Shown: positions 34,505 through 43,291, counted from the stretch's first letter. The stretch: DNA of 64,000 nt from Streptomyces sp. 846.5 (GCF_004365705.1 NZ_SOBN01000001.1:2124555-2188554); one strand, 5' to 3'. Translations and numbers: made by a program. The notes: generated by a model not told the origin, from the sequence alone.

Positions 34505-35749
34505 TTAGTCAGATTTTCCGGCTGGAATTCGTGCAGCTGTCCCACCCGCAGCGGGCGCGGGAATGCGTCGCTCGGCGACCACTTCCTGATACACCGTCAT
34601 CACGGCGGCGAGGGTCGTTCTCACGTCATGGTGTTCGACCATCCGTTCCCTGGCCCTGGCTCCGGCCGCCAGGCAGGCCACCGGATCCGCCAGCCGCGCT
34701 GCCAGCGCCTCCCGCAGGGCGTCCGGATCGTCCACCGGCAGCAGCTTCTCGCCCGGCCCCAGGCACTCCCGGGCCCCGGCCACCTCGGTCAGCAGGACCG
34801 GGCAGCCGCAGGCCATGGCCTCCAGCGGAACCAGCGCCATGCCCTCCCAACGGGAGGGCAGCACCAGCAGATCCGCCGCCGCGTACCAGTCCCGGGGGTC
34901 GTCGGTGCGGCCGGCGAAGACCACGCTGTCGGGATCGGGCAGAGCGGCGGCCTGCGCCTGCAGGGCGGCGCACTCGGGGCCGTCGCCGACCAGGGCGAGC
35001 CGCGCCCCGGGGATCCGGGACGGGATCGTGGACCAGGCCCGCAGCAGCACGTCCTGCCCCTTCTGCCGGCACAGCCTGCCGACGCAGACGACCAGTGGGG
35101 CCGCGTCCTGCTGGGGCGCGTCCTGCTGGGGCGAGGACAGCCCCAGCAGTTCCCTGGCCCGGGCCTGCAGCGGCAGCCGGACCGGGTCGAAGCGGTCCAG
35201 GTCCACCCCGTTCGGGGCCAGCGCCCAGCGTCCGCCCACGCCGGCGGACTCGCCCTCGGCGCGCTCCTGCTCGCTGACGCACAGCAGCCGGTCGGTCCAG
35301 CGGACCGCCCAGCGCTCCCAGACCCGGGAGCCGATCGCCATCGGCCCGCCGACCGCGGCGAAGGACCAGGCGTGCGGCTGGAAGACGGTCGGGAACACGC
35401 CCCGAACCGCCAGCCGCCCCGCCAGGCCCGCCTTGGCGCTGTGCAGATGCACCAGGTCGGGACGGGACTCGGCGACCAGCCGCCGCAGCGAGGCGACCTC
35501 GCCCGGCAGGCCGGGGCCCGGGGCGCGCACCGCCGTCCAGGGCAGCACCGTCGCACCCACCGCCACCGCCGCGTCCGCGAGCGGGCTCTGCGGCGGGCAG
35601 GCCAGCAGCACCCGGTGGCCGTCCTCGGCCTGCCCCCGGAGCAGGTCGACGACGACCCTGGCGACACCGCCGTCGACGGGCTGGGAGACATGAAGAATGG
35701 TCAGGGGCACGACGGGCAACCTACGGGCCGTGAGTCGTGCGTGCGGCAT
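34505..35749 (-). CDS. GT4 family glycosyltransferase (first gene of the exopolysaccharide operon)
   Basis: A 414-residue GT-B glycosyltransferase: ILHVSQPVDGGVARVVVDL at the start and CVGRLCRQKGQDVLLRAW before the donor domain. The EX7E motif is in RWEGMALVPLEAMACG. The ATG at 35749 follows GGGGTGAGGG; an upstream in-frame start adds 10 residues. A 196-base gap separates it from the sugar-1-phosphate transferase gene, and that gap contains relatively AT-rich DNA, so a second promoter there is possible. Confidence 0.88.
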   Translation of the reverse strand: MPHARLTARRLPVVPLTILHVSQPVDGGVARVVVDLLRGQAEDGHRVLLACPPQSPLADAAVAVGATVLPWTAVRAPGPGLPGEVASLRRLVAESRPDLVHLHSAKAGLAGRLAVRGVFPTVFQPHAWSFAAVGGPMAIGSRVWERWAVRWTDRLLCVSEQERAEGESAGVGGRWALAPNGVDLDRFDPVRLPLQARARELLGLSSPQQDAPQQDAAPLVVCVGRLCRQKGQDVLLRAWSTIPSRIPGARLALVGDGPECAALQAQAAALPDPDSVVFAGRTDDPRDWYAAADLLVLPSRWEGMALVPLEAMACGCPVLLTEVAGARECLGPGEKLLPVDDPDALREALAARLADPVACLAAGARARERMVEHHDVRTTLAAVMTVYQEVVAERRIPAPAAGGTAARIPAGKSD

Positions 35750-35881
35750 TCCCTCACCCCCAGGAATGAGGAACTCCACCCGGAAGAGTGATGCACGGGA
35801 TTGCCGCGTAACTATCTACGGAAGGGATTACCGGGGCTTTGCATTCGGCGGGAAATGACGGTTCGTCGGGCGCGCCCCGCC

Positions 35882-38371
35882 TCAGTCGTCCAGCCGGTGC
35901 GAGAGGTGGAGGTCCCGCTCGGTGTGGCCGTCCTCGATCCGGAGCGCGGTGGCCACCGGCGGGTAGCCGCTGGCGATCACGGTGTACTCCCCCGGCTCCA
36001 GGTCGGTGAAGCGGAACTGGCCGTCGGAGCCGGTGGTCGCAGCGGCGACCACGGTGCCGGTGGAGTCCAGCAGGGTGACCCTGGCGTCCTCGACCGCGTG
36101 CCCGGCGTTGGTGCGCACCGTCCCGCGCAGGGTGCCGCTGCCGGCCATGGCGACGTCCTGGCGGGTCTCCCCGCTGGGGGCGACGTCGACGGCCAGCGCG
36201 GTCGGGCGGTAGGCGCGGGCGCTGACGGCGAGGGTGTAGCGGCCGCAGACCAGGTCGCGGAAGTGGTACGCGCCGTCCGAGTCGGCGTGGGTGGTGGCGG
36301 CGACCTCGCCGCGGGCGTCGGTGAGGGTGACCGTGGCGTCGGCGACCGGCGCGCCCTCGGCGCTGCGGACCGCGCCGGAGAGCCGCCCGGTGCCGCCCAG
36401 CACCACATCGAGGTCCACCGGGCGGTTGCCCACGGTGACGGTGACCGCCTGCGGCTGGTGGCCGGGCGCGGCGGCGATGAGGACGTAGTTGCCGCCCCGG
36501 GGTGCGGCCAGGGTCCAGCGGCCGTCCTGGCCGCTGCCGGCCCGGGCCACCTGGCGCCCGTCCATGTCGATCAGCGTCAGCACGGCGCGGGGCACTCCGG
36601 TCCGGTCGGGCTCCAGCACCGCACCGCTGACCGGGGTGCCGGGCGCGCCGGGGACGCCTGCGGTGTCCAGCGGGGAGGAGGGGGATGACTGGTGCGGCAC
36701 GGGGACCTCCTGTGCTGCCTCGTAGGGGAGGCCGTCGTCGGTACCGGCCTGCGAGGCCGCGTGGGTGACCAAGGGTTTCTCCTTGAGCAGGAAGGCGAGC
36801 AGGAAGCCCAGCGCCAGGACCGGCACCAGGTAGAGGAACACCCGCGGCATCGCCGCCGCGAAGGAGTCGACATAGGCCAGCCGCAGCGGCGTCGGCAGCG
36901 ACCGGACCAGTTCCGGGGTGATCGAGTCGGTCGGCGGGACGGCTCCGGCGGCGACGCCGACATGCGGCAGCCGGTCCTGGAGCTGCTCCGTCAGCCGGGA
37001 GTTGAACAGGGTGCCGAAGACCGCCGCGCCGACCGAACCGCCGATCTGGCGCAGGTAGTTGTTGGCGGAGGTGGCGGCCCCCAGGTCGCCCGGAGCCACG
37101 GAGTTCTGCACCGCCAGCACCATCACCGGCAGCGCCAGCCCGACGCCGAGGCCCAGCACCGCCATCCCCGCGCTCTGCAGCAGGTAGGAGCTGTCGGCGT
37201 GGAGCAGGCCGAGCATGGCCATCCCGGCCGTGGACAGGGCGCCGCCGACGATCGGGTAGACCTTGTAGCGGCCGGTGCGGCTGATCAACTGGCCCGAGGC
37301 GATGGAGGCGACGACGATGCCGCCCATCATCGGCAGCATCTTCAGACCGGAGACGGTGGCGCTGGCGCCGTCCACCATCTGCAGGAAGCTGGGCAGATAG
37401 CTGGCCGCGCCGAACAGGGCGACCCCGACCACGACGCCGATGGCGCCGGAGACGTTGAAGACGCCGTCACGGAACAGCCGCAGCGGGATCACCGGCTCCG
37501 CGGCCCGGCGTTCGGCCAGTGGGAAGAGCAGCAGCGACAGCACCGCCCCGCCGATCAGACCGAGGATCACCGGTGAGGTCCAGGCGTACTGGCTGCCGCC
37601 CCAACTCGTGGCCAGGACAAGGCAGGTGCCGGTGACGGCGAGCAGCAGCGAGCCCAGCACGTCCAGCCTGGGGCGGCGTTCGCCCTCGCCCCGGCCGCCC
37701 CGGCTGCGCTTCGGCTTGAGCACGAGGGAGGTGACGACCAGCGCGGCCAGCCCCAGCGGCAGGTTGACGTAGAAGCACCAGCGCCAGCCCGGGCCGTCGG
37801 TGAACCAGCCGCCGAGCAGCGGGCCCGCCACCGAGGAGAACCCGAACACGGCGCTGATCAGGCCCATGTAGCGACCCCGGGCACGCGGCGAGACGACATC
37901 GCCGATGATCGCCTGGACGCCGATCATCAGCCCGCCGCCGCCGATGCCCTGGACCGCCCGGCAGGCGATCAACTCGTCCATGCTGTGCGCCCAGCCGGCG
38001 AACGCGGAGCCGACCAGGAAGACGGCGATGGCGAACTGGAACACGGACTTGCGGCCCAGCAGGTCGCCGAGTTTGCCGTAGAGCGGCAACCCGATGGTGG
38101 AGGCCAGCAGATAGGCGGTCACCACCCAGGACATGTGCTGCAGACCGTGCAGTTCGCCGACGATCCGTGGCAGCGCGGTGGCCACGATGGTCTGGTCGAG
38201 CGCGGCGAGCAGCAGCGCCATCATCAGTCCGGCGAAGACCAGCCGTAGTTGACGTGGCGTCAAGTCCGGTGCGCCGGCAGCGGCGGCAACAGGCATTACG
38301 GGGGCTGGTGCTTTCTTGGCCGGACGGCTCGTCTGGGTCACGGACATGGCACGGATCATTGCATTGACCAC
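35882..38371 (-). CDS. DHA2-type MFS transporter with three C-terminal carboxypeptidase-regulatory-like repeats
   Basis: An 829-residue protein. Residues 40-530 form a 14-span drug:H+ antiporter of the DHA2 group (LDQTIVATALPRI in span 1, GKLGDLLGRK, ACRAVQGIGGGGLM, GPLLGGWF). After a linker come three tandem beta-sandwich repeats of the carboxypeptidase-regulatory-like type (about 582-650, 664-735 and 745-815), each with a DG-x-[FWY]-F/L turn such as DGAYHFRDL and DGQFRFTDL. DHA2 C-termini are cytoplasmic, where such domains are unexpected. The GTG at 38371 has GAGGA 6 bases upstream, inside a 40-bp inverted repeat. Export of polysaccharide, peptide or drug cannot be told apart. Confidence 0.82.
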   Translation of the reverse strand: MVNAMIRAMSVTQTSRPAKKAPAPVMPVAAAAGAPDLTPRQLRLVFAGLMMALLLAALDQTIVATALPRIVGELHGLQHMSWVVTAYLLASTIGLPLYGKLGDLLGRKSVFQFAIAVFLVGSAFAGWAHSMDELIACRAVQGIGGGGLMIGVQAIIGDVVSPRARGRYMGLISAVFGFSSVAGPLLGGWFTDGPGWRWCFYVNLPLGLAALVVTSLVLKPKRSRGGRGEGERRPRLDVLGSLLLAVTGTCLVLATSWGGSQYAWTSPVILGLIGGAVLSLLLFPLAERRAAEPVIPLRLFRDGVFNVSGAIGVVVGVALFGAASYLPSFLQMVDGASATVSGLKMLPMMGGIVVASIASGQLISRTGRYKVYPIVGGALSTAGMAMLGLLHADSSYLLQSAGMAVLGLGVGLALPVMVLAVQNSVAPGDLGAATSANNYLRQIGGSVGAAVFGTLFNSRLTEQLQDRLPHVGVAAGAVPPTDSITPELVRSLPTPLRLAYVDSFAAAMPRVFLYLVPVLALGFLLAFLLKEKPLVTHAASQAGTDDGLPYEAAQEVPVPHQSSPSSPLDTAGVPGAPGTPVSGAVLEPDRTGVPRAVLTLIDMDGRQVARAGSGQDGRWTLAAPRGGNYVLIAAAPGHQPQAVTVTVGNRPVDLDVVLGGTGRLSGAVRSAEGAPVADATVTLTDARGEVAATTHADSDGAYHFRDLVCGRYTLAVSARAYRPTALAVDVAPSGETRQDVAMAGSGTLRGTVRTNAGHAVEDARVTLLDSTGTVVAAATTGSDGQFRFTDLEPGEYTVIASGYPPVATALRIEDGHTERDLHLSHRLDD

Positions 38372-38373
38372 GC

Positions 38374-38413
38374 ACCGTCCTCGAACTGGTCATACGATCA
38401 GTTCGAGGACGGT
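38374..38413. promoter_or_regulatory. Operator-like 15-bp inverted repeat at the MFS transporter start
   Basis: Arms 38374-38388 and 38399-38413 match perfectly across a 10-base centre. The centre contains TGGTCATACGA (38387-38397), which fits the FadR-subfamily GntR operator pattern TnGTnnnACnA. The left arm includes the ribosome site of the transporter gene. A FadR-type regulator gene lies directly upstream (38569-39273). Confidence 0.6.
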
Positions 38414-38568
38414 CGAGGCCGGGAATTGCTCGATCGGGCGCGATTACCAGCGGAAATGTGACGCCATGTCGATGAATGGCGAAACTCGCTTCATCGACAT
38501 TTGGATCAGGTTCACTCCTGCGAGAGCTCCCTCGTCCCTGTGTTCCCCCAGCGACCGATGCCGGACAG

Positions 38569-39273
38569 TCAGCCCTGGTCCGCCAGCGTCGGCGCCAGCT
38601 CCTCCAGCGCTCCCGTCACGATCGCCCGCATCGCCCGCTCGGCCGCTGCGGCGTCCTGCACGCAGACCGCCTCGGCGACCTCCCGGTGCAGCGCCACGGC
38701 GTAGGGGGCCGGGTGGTGCGGCATGAGCTTGTGCTCGGTGCGCCCGGTGAGCACCGCGCCCACGGCGTCGGCGAGGTGGGCGAACATCTCGTTGCCCGAG
38801 GCGCGCAGCACCAGTGCGTGGAAGGCGATGTCATGACGCAGAAAGGTCCGCAGGTCCCCGCTGCGCGCGGTGACGGTCAGCTCCACCGCGAGGGCGCTCA
38901 GCTCGCGGCAGTGGTCCTCGGTCGCCTGCCGCGCGGCGAGCGCTGCGGCCACCGGCTCGACCGCGACCCGCAGGCCGCCGAGCGAGCTCAGCTGCGCCGC
39001 GCGGTCGGCGCCGGCCAGCCGCCAGCGGATCACCAGCGGGTCGAACACGTCCCAGGCCTCGCGCGGCTGCACCGTCGTCCCGACCCGGCGGCGCGAGGCG
39101 ACCAGGCGCATCGCCTCCAGCACCCGGACCGCCTCGCGGACGACCGTCCGGGACACCCCGTAGCGGGCCTCCAGCTCCTCGCTGCGCAGCACCGTCCCCT
39201 CCGGGATCTCGCCGGAGGCGATGGCGGGCCCGAGGTCCGCGAGAAGGCGCCCGTGCAGGCCCTGGATGTCCAT
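38569..39273 (-). CDS. GntR-family regulator, FadR/FCD subfamily (gluconate locus)
   Basis: A 234-residue regulator: winged helix at residues 5-72 (LEARYGVSRTVVREAVRVLEAMRLV) and an FCD domain with the metal-binding pattern D-x3-H in RHDIAFHALV and later H in ALHREVAEAV. It is divergent from gluconate kinase and upstream of the transporter on the same strand, and is the obvious candidate to control both. TACCCT lies 6 bases before the ATG and there is no ribosome site, so the transcript may be leaderless. The effector is probably gluconate or its 6-phosphate (inferred from context). Confidence 0.85.
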   Translation of the reverse strand: MDIQGLHGRLLADLGPAIASGEIPEGTVLRSEELEARYGVSRTVVREAVRVLEAMRLVASRRRVGTTVQPREAWDVFDPLVIRWRLAGADRAAQLSSLGGLRVAVEPVAAALAARQATEDHCRELSALAVELTVTARSGDLRTFLRHDIAFHALVLRASGNEMFAHLADAVGAVLTGRTEHKLMPHHPAPYAVALHREVAEAVCVQDAAAAERAMRAIVTGALEELAPTLADQG

Positions 39274-39309
39274 GGGGTCAGGGTATCCGGGCCTGCGGTA
39301 GCGAACTCA

Positions 39310-39362
39310 TATGACGATTGCATCTCATCAACTTGAATAAGTCATACCTTTGGAGTCATAGT
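39310..39362 (+). promoter_or_regulatory. gntK promoter with GTCATA operator motifs
   Basis: A promoter-like pair, TTGAAT (39333-39338) and CATAGT (39357-39362), 18 bases apart, is followed 6 bases later by the gntK ATG, suggesting a leaderless transcript. GTCATAC lies in the spacer at 39341-39347, GTCATA overlaps the -10 at 39355-39360, and GTCATA occurs on the other strand at 39310-39315. The same heptamer is at the centre of the MFS operator at 38389-38395. Confidence 0.5.
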
Positions 39363-39368
39363 CCTCCC

Positions 39369-39872
39369 ATGGCTCACAACGTCGTCGTCATGGGCGTCTC
39401 CGGTGTCGGCAAGACCACCGTCGCCCGGCTGCTCTCCGAACGACTCGCCCTCCCCTACGGGGAGGCCGACGACTTCCACCCGCCCGCCAACATCGCCAAG
39501 ATGGCGGCCGGGACGCCGCTCGACGACGCCGACCGCCAACCCTGGCTGGAAGCCATCGGGGCGTGGCTGCAGCAGCAGAACGAGGCCGGGGTCGGTGGCG
39601 TGGTCACCTGTTCCGCGCTCAAGCGCCGCTACCGGGACACCCTGCGCGCCGCCTGCCCGGACATCTGGTTCCTGCACCTGGCCGGCCCCCACGACCTGGT
39701 CGCCGACCGGATCGGCCACCGCACCGGCCACTTCATGCCGCCCTCGCTGCTCGACTCGCAGTACTCGACGCTCGAACCGCTCGGGGCGGACGAGCGCGGC
39801 GCCGTCCTGGACGTCGGACCGGCGCCCGAGCAGCTCGTCGACGAGGCCGTGCGCCTGCTCGGCACGCCCTGA
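39369..39872 (+). CDS. gntK: Gluconokinase
   Basis: A 167-residue P-loop kinase that phosphorylates gluconate to 6-phosphogluconate for the pentose phosphate pathway. Walker A is GVSGVGKTT (residues 9-17). GEADDFHPPANIAKMAAGTPLDDADRQPWL is the gluconate-binding region (the Asp/His pair), and CSALKRRYRD is the LID-side motif. Length and motifs are typical. The permease gene starts 55 bases downstream. Confidence 0.95.
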   Translation: MAHNVVVMGVSGVGKTTVARLLSERLALPYGEADDFHPPANIAKMAAGTPLDDADRQPWLEAIGAWLQQQNEAGVGGVVTCSALKRRYRDTLRAACPDIWFLHLAGPHDLVADRIGHRTGHFMPPSLLDSQYSTLEPLGADERGAVLDVGPAPEQLVDEAVRLLGTP

Positions 39873-39927
39873 CCGAACCGTCCAATCCCCGCACCCCTGT
39901 CCACACCCTTGTCAACGGAGACAATGC

Positions 39928-41325
39928 GTGACCCTCCTGCTGGCCGCCGACGCGGCCCTCCCCCACAGCGGCAGCGACACCAGACTCGTCACCGCCATGC
40001 TGCTCGGCATCGCCGTGATCGTGGCCCTGATCAGCTGGCTGAAGCTGCATCCCTTCCTCGCCCTCACCCTGGGCTCGGGCGTCCTGGCGGCCGTCGCCGG
40101 CGTCCCCTTCGACAAGCTGATGACCAGCTTCTCGACCGGCTTCGGCGCGACCGTCACCAGCGTCGGCCTGCTCATCGGCCTCGGCGCGATGCTGGGCAAA
40201 CTGCTGGCCGACTCGGGCGGCGCGGACATCATCGCCGACACGGTACTGGCCCGCTCCGGGCCCCGTTCGATGCCCTGGGCGATGGGGCTGATCGCCGCCG
40301 TGCTCGGGCTGCCGCTGTTCTTCGAGATCGGCGTGGTGCTGCTGGTCCCGATCGTGGTGCTGGTCGCCCGGCGCGGAAACCTGCCGCTGCTGCGGGTCGG
40401 CATCCCCGCGCTGGCCGGGCTGTCCGTCCTGCACGGACTCATCCCGCCGCATCCGGGCCCGCTGGTCGCCGTGTCGGCGCTGCACGCCAACCTCGGCGTC
40501 ACGCTGGGCCTCGGCCTGCTGGTCGCCGTGCCCACCCTGGTCGTCGCAGGCCCCCTGTTCGCCCGCGTCGCCGAGCGCTGGGTCGGACCACTGGAGCTGC
40601 CCGTGCTGGACCAGGCCGAGGAGGCGGAAGCGGAAGCGGAGGGAGCCGCCCGCCGCAGGCCGAGCTTCGGGGCGACCCTCGGCACCATCCTGCTGCCGGT
40701 CGTGCTGATGCTGGGCAAGGCCCTGGTGGACATCACCGTCGACAAACCCACGGCGACCCCGCAGCGCATCCTCGACTTCGTCGGATCACCGCTGATCGCG
40801 CTGCTGCTGGCGGTGCTGGTCGCGATGGTCACCCTGGGCCGCGCGGCCGGCTTCGACCGGGGCCGGATCTCGGCCACCGCGGCGGCCGCCCTCGGCCCGA
40901 TCGCCGGGATCGTCTTCATCGTCGGCGCGGGCGGCGGCTTCAAGCAGACCCTGGTGGACGTGGGCGTCGGCAATGTCGTCAGCAGCTGGGCGACTCACCT
41001 GCACATCTCCGCGCTGCTGCTCGGCTGGCTGATCGCGGTCCTCATCCGGATCGCGACCGGCTCCGCCACGGTCGCCACCATCACCGCCGCCGGCATCGTC
41101 GCCCCGCTGGCGGCGGGGATGAGCACCACTCACACCTCGCTACTGGTGCTCGCCATCGGCGCCGGATCGCTGTTCTTCTCGCACGTCAACGACGCCGGGT
41201 TCTGGCTGGTGAAGGAGTACTTCGGGATGAGCGTGGGTCAGACGCTCAAGTCCTGGTCGGTGATGGAGACGGTGATCTCGGTGATGGCGATAGCCCTGAT
41301 CCTGCCGCTGAGCCTGCTGATCTGA
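39928..41325 (+). CDS. gntP: GntP-family gluconate permease
   Basis: A 465-residue, about 12-span GntP-family H+ symporter. Family segments are GFGATVTSVGLLIGLGAMLGKLL, LPLFFEIGVVLLVPI, HGLIPPHPGP and SHVNDAGFWLVKEYF. The GTG at 39928, with CGGAG upstream, gives the usual length. It imports gluconate for the kinase encoded immediately upstream. Confidence 0.93.
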   Translation: MTLLLAADAALPHSGSDTRLVTAMLLGIAVIVALISWLKLHPFLALTLGSGVLAAVAGVPFDKLMTSFSTGFGATVTSVGLLIGLGAMLGKLLADSGGADIIADTVLARSGPRSMPWAMGLIAAVLGLPLFFEIGVVLLVPIVVLVARRGNLPLLRVGIPALAGLSVLHGLIPPHPGPLVAVSALHANLGVTLGLGLLVAVPTLVVAGPLFARVAERWVGPLELPVLDQAEEAEAEAEGAARRRPSFGATLGTILLPVVLMLGKALVDITVDKPTATPQRILDFVGSPLIALLLAVLVAMVTLGRAAGFDRGRISATAAAALGPIAGIVFIVGAGGGFKQTLVDVGVGNVVSSWATHLHISALLLGWLIAVLIRIATGSATVATITAAGIVAPLAAGMSTTHTSLLVLAIGAGSLFFSHVNDAGFWLVKEYFGMSVGQTLKSWSVMETVISVMAIALILPLSLLI

Positions 41326-41331
41326 CGCGGT

Positions 41332-41358
41332 GACGGGAGCCCGGCCCGGGCTCCCGTC
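41332..41358. terminator. Bidirectional terminator after gntP
   Basis: A 12-bp perfect stem (41332-41343 with 41347-41358) and a 3-base loop lie between the converging gntP and SRPBCC genes. Confidence 0.7.
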
Positions 41359-41368
41359 GCACGGCCGG

Positions 41369-41809
41369 TCAGCCGACGGAGGACGCCAGGCGGTCCAGGA
41401 CCTCGTTGTTGATCCGGTTCAGGCCCTTGGGAGCGAAGGTCCGCTCGAAGAAGCCGCCGACCCCGCTCGCACCGGCCCAGGTCGTCTCGACGACGACCTT
41501 CGCCTTGCCCTCGCCCGCCGGGGTGACCGTCCAGGTGACCACCATGGTGGAGTTGGCGTCCGTCTCCACCAACTGCCCCGGCGTGGGCTCGGTGACGGTG
41601 AACAGGCAGTCGCGCACCCGCTTCTCGGTCGCCTGCAGCTTCCAGTGCACAACCGTGCCCGCGCCCTTGCCGCCCTCGCGTACCTCGTACTCGCTGAACT
41701 GCGCCGGGAGGATCGCCCCGCGGGACGACTGGTAGTCGGCCAGCACGTCGAAGACCCGCTCCGGCGAGGCGTCCAGCACCCGCTCGGTAACCGCGTAGAC
41801 CTGGCCCAT
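41369..41809 (-). CDS. SRPBCC (START-like) family protein
   Basis: A 146-residue ligand-binding fold of the polyketide-cyclase/dehydrase type: VTERVLDASPERVFDVLADYQSS at the start, alternating strands, then the long C-terminal helix FAPKGLNRINNEVLDRLAS. These proteins bind hydrophobic ligands or act as simple lyases; nothing here fixes the ligand. AGGAG lies 6 bases before the ATG. Confidence 0.82.
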   Translation of the reverse strand: MGQVYAVTERVLDASPERVFDVLADYQSSRGAILPAQFSEYEVREGGKGAGTVVHWKLQATEKRVRDCLFTVTEPTPGQLVETDANSTMVVTWTVTPAGEGKAKVVVETTWAGASGVGGFFERTFAPKGLNRINNEVLDRLASSVG

Positions 41810-41932
41810 GGTTGTACTCCTCAAGCTCACTGTCAGTACCTGCTTACGTAGAAAGACAACCATTGCGCGGGCCGCCGTCCAAACCGGGGCGGCCCGTTAT
41901 CGGTGGCCGGCCGTCCTGCGATGATGTCCGCC

Positions 41933-43291
41933 ATGACGACCACCTGGGACGCGGCCGCTTTTGACGCCTTCGAACGGTCGGGCTGGGCGGGGCGCGGCGC
42001 GGCATACGGCGGCGGCTTCGCACGTCTGACCGCCCACACCGTCGATCCGCTGCTGGACGCGGCGGGTGTGACATCCGGCACCGAGGTGCTGGACGTCGGC
42101 ACCGGGCCCGGTATCGTCGCGGCGGCGGCGCTGGCACGCGGCGCGGTCATCACGGCGGTGGACGCCTCCCCGGAGATGGTCGCACTGGCGGCGGCTGCCT
42201 GCCCGGGCGCGGAGGTGCGTCCCGCCGTCCTCCCCGAACTCCCCTTCCCCGACGGTTCGTTCGACGCCGTGGTGGGCAACTTCGTGATCAACCACCTGGG
42301 CGACGCGGCGGCCGGACTGACCGAGCTGCACCGGGTGCTTCGACCCGGCGGCCGGACCGCGCTGACCTGCTGGGAGAAGGAGGCGATGCGCGCCACCGCG
42401 GTCTTCGGCGAGGCCGTCGCCGCCGTGGGCATCCCCCAGCAGGCCGACCTGCCGTCGTCGGGACCCTTCCTCGCGGGGGCCACCGACCGTGCCGCCGCAT
42501 TCGGTGCGTTGCTCGCCGACGCGGGATTCACCGACGAGTCGGCCCGGCGCCTGCGCTGGACCCACTCGGTGGACCGGGACGACTGGTGGCGCGCGGTCGT
42601 CGGCGGCACCCCGCTGACCGGCTCACTCATCGCCCGCCAGCCGGGCGAGGTGGTCGCCGAGATCAAGCACCGCTACGACGCCCTGGTCGCACCGTACGCG
42701 GAGGGGGTGTCGGGCCTGGTCGGGCTGCCCGCCGTCGCGATACTCGGTGCAGGACGCAAGGGGGTGGGCCAACCGCTGGGCACCGACGAGATCCTCGACA
42801 TCGTCGACGCCGAGGACAACGTGATCGGCCAGGCCCCGCGCGGCGAGGCCACCGCGAAACGGCTGCGCCACCGCTGCGTCTTCATCCTCGCCCGGGACGC
42901 CGACGACCGGATCTTCGTGCACCGCCGCACGGCGGAGAAGCTGGTCTTCCCGTCGATGCACGACATGTTCGTGGGGGGCGTGGTCGGCGCCGGCGAGAGC
43001 TACGACGAGGCGGCGAAGCGCGAGGCCGAGGAGGAACTGGGCGTCGCAGGCCTCTCCCCCGTCCCGCTGTTCCGCTTCCTCTACGAGTCCCCGGAACACA
43101 CCTGGTGGTCCGCCGTCTACGAGACCAGGACCCCGACGACGGTCGCCCCCCAACCCGAGGAGGTCGCCTGGCACGCCTTCCTGACGGAGGCCGAACTCGC
43201 CGCCCGCCTCAGCGAATGGAAGTGGGTCCCGGACGGCCTTGACGCCTGGCGCCGGCTGGCCGCCTGGCGCAACGGAAGGTCCGCCGGCTGA
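41933..43291 (+). CDS. Class I methyltransferase fused to a NUDIX hydrolase
   Basis: A 452-residue fusion. Residues 1-265 form a SAM-dependent methyltransferase (motif I VLDVGTGPGI, ITAVDASPEM, FDAVVGNFVINHL, closing strands AVAILGAGRKG). Residues 275-450 form a NUDIX hydrolase of the IPP-isomerase-like or MutT-like group, beginning EILDIVDAEDNVIG with the Nudix box GVVGAGESYDEAAKREAEEELG. Each domain seems complete and they are joined by only about six residues (VGQPLG). There is no stop and no clear internal ribosome site. The ATG at 41933 precedes the first methyltransferase helix; upstream in-frame starts add up to 10 residues. Confidence 0.8.
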   Translation: MTTTWDAAAFDAFERSGWAGRGAAYGGGFARLTAHTVDPLLDAAGVTSGTEVLDVGTGPGIVAAAALARGAVITAVDASPEMVALAAAACPGAEVRPAVLPELPFPDGSFDAVVGNFVINHLGDAAAGLTELHRVLRPGGRTALTCWEKEAMRATAVFGEAVAAVGIPQQADLPSSGPFLAGATDRAAAFGALLADAGFTDESARRLRWTHSVDRDDWWRAVVGGTPLTGSLIARQPGEVVAEIKHRYDALVAPYAEGVSGLVGLPAVAILGAGRKGVGQPLGTDEILDIVDAEDNVIGQAPRGEATAKRLRHRCVFILARDADDRIFVHRRTAEKLVFPSMHDMFVGGVVGAGESYDEAAKREAEEELGVAGLSPVPLFRFLYESPEHTWWSAVYETRTPTTVAPQPEEVAWHAFLTEAELAARLSEWKWVPDGLDAWRRLAAWRNGRSAG

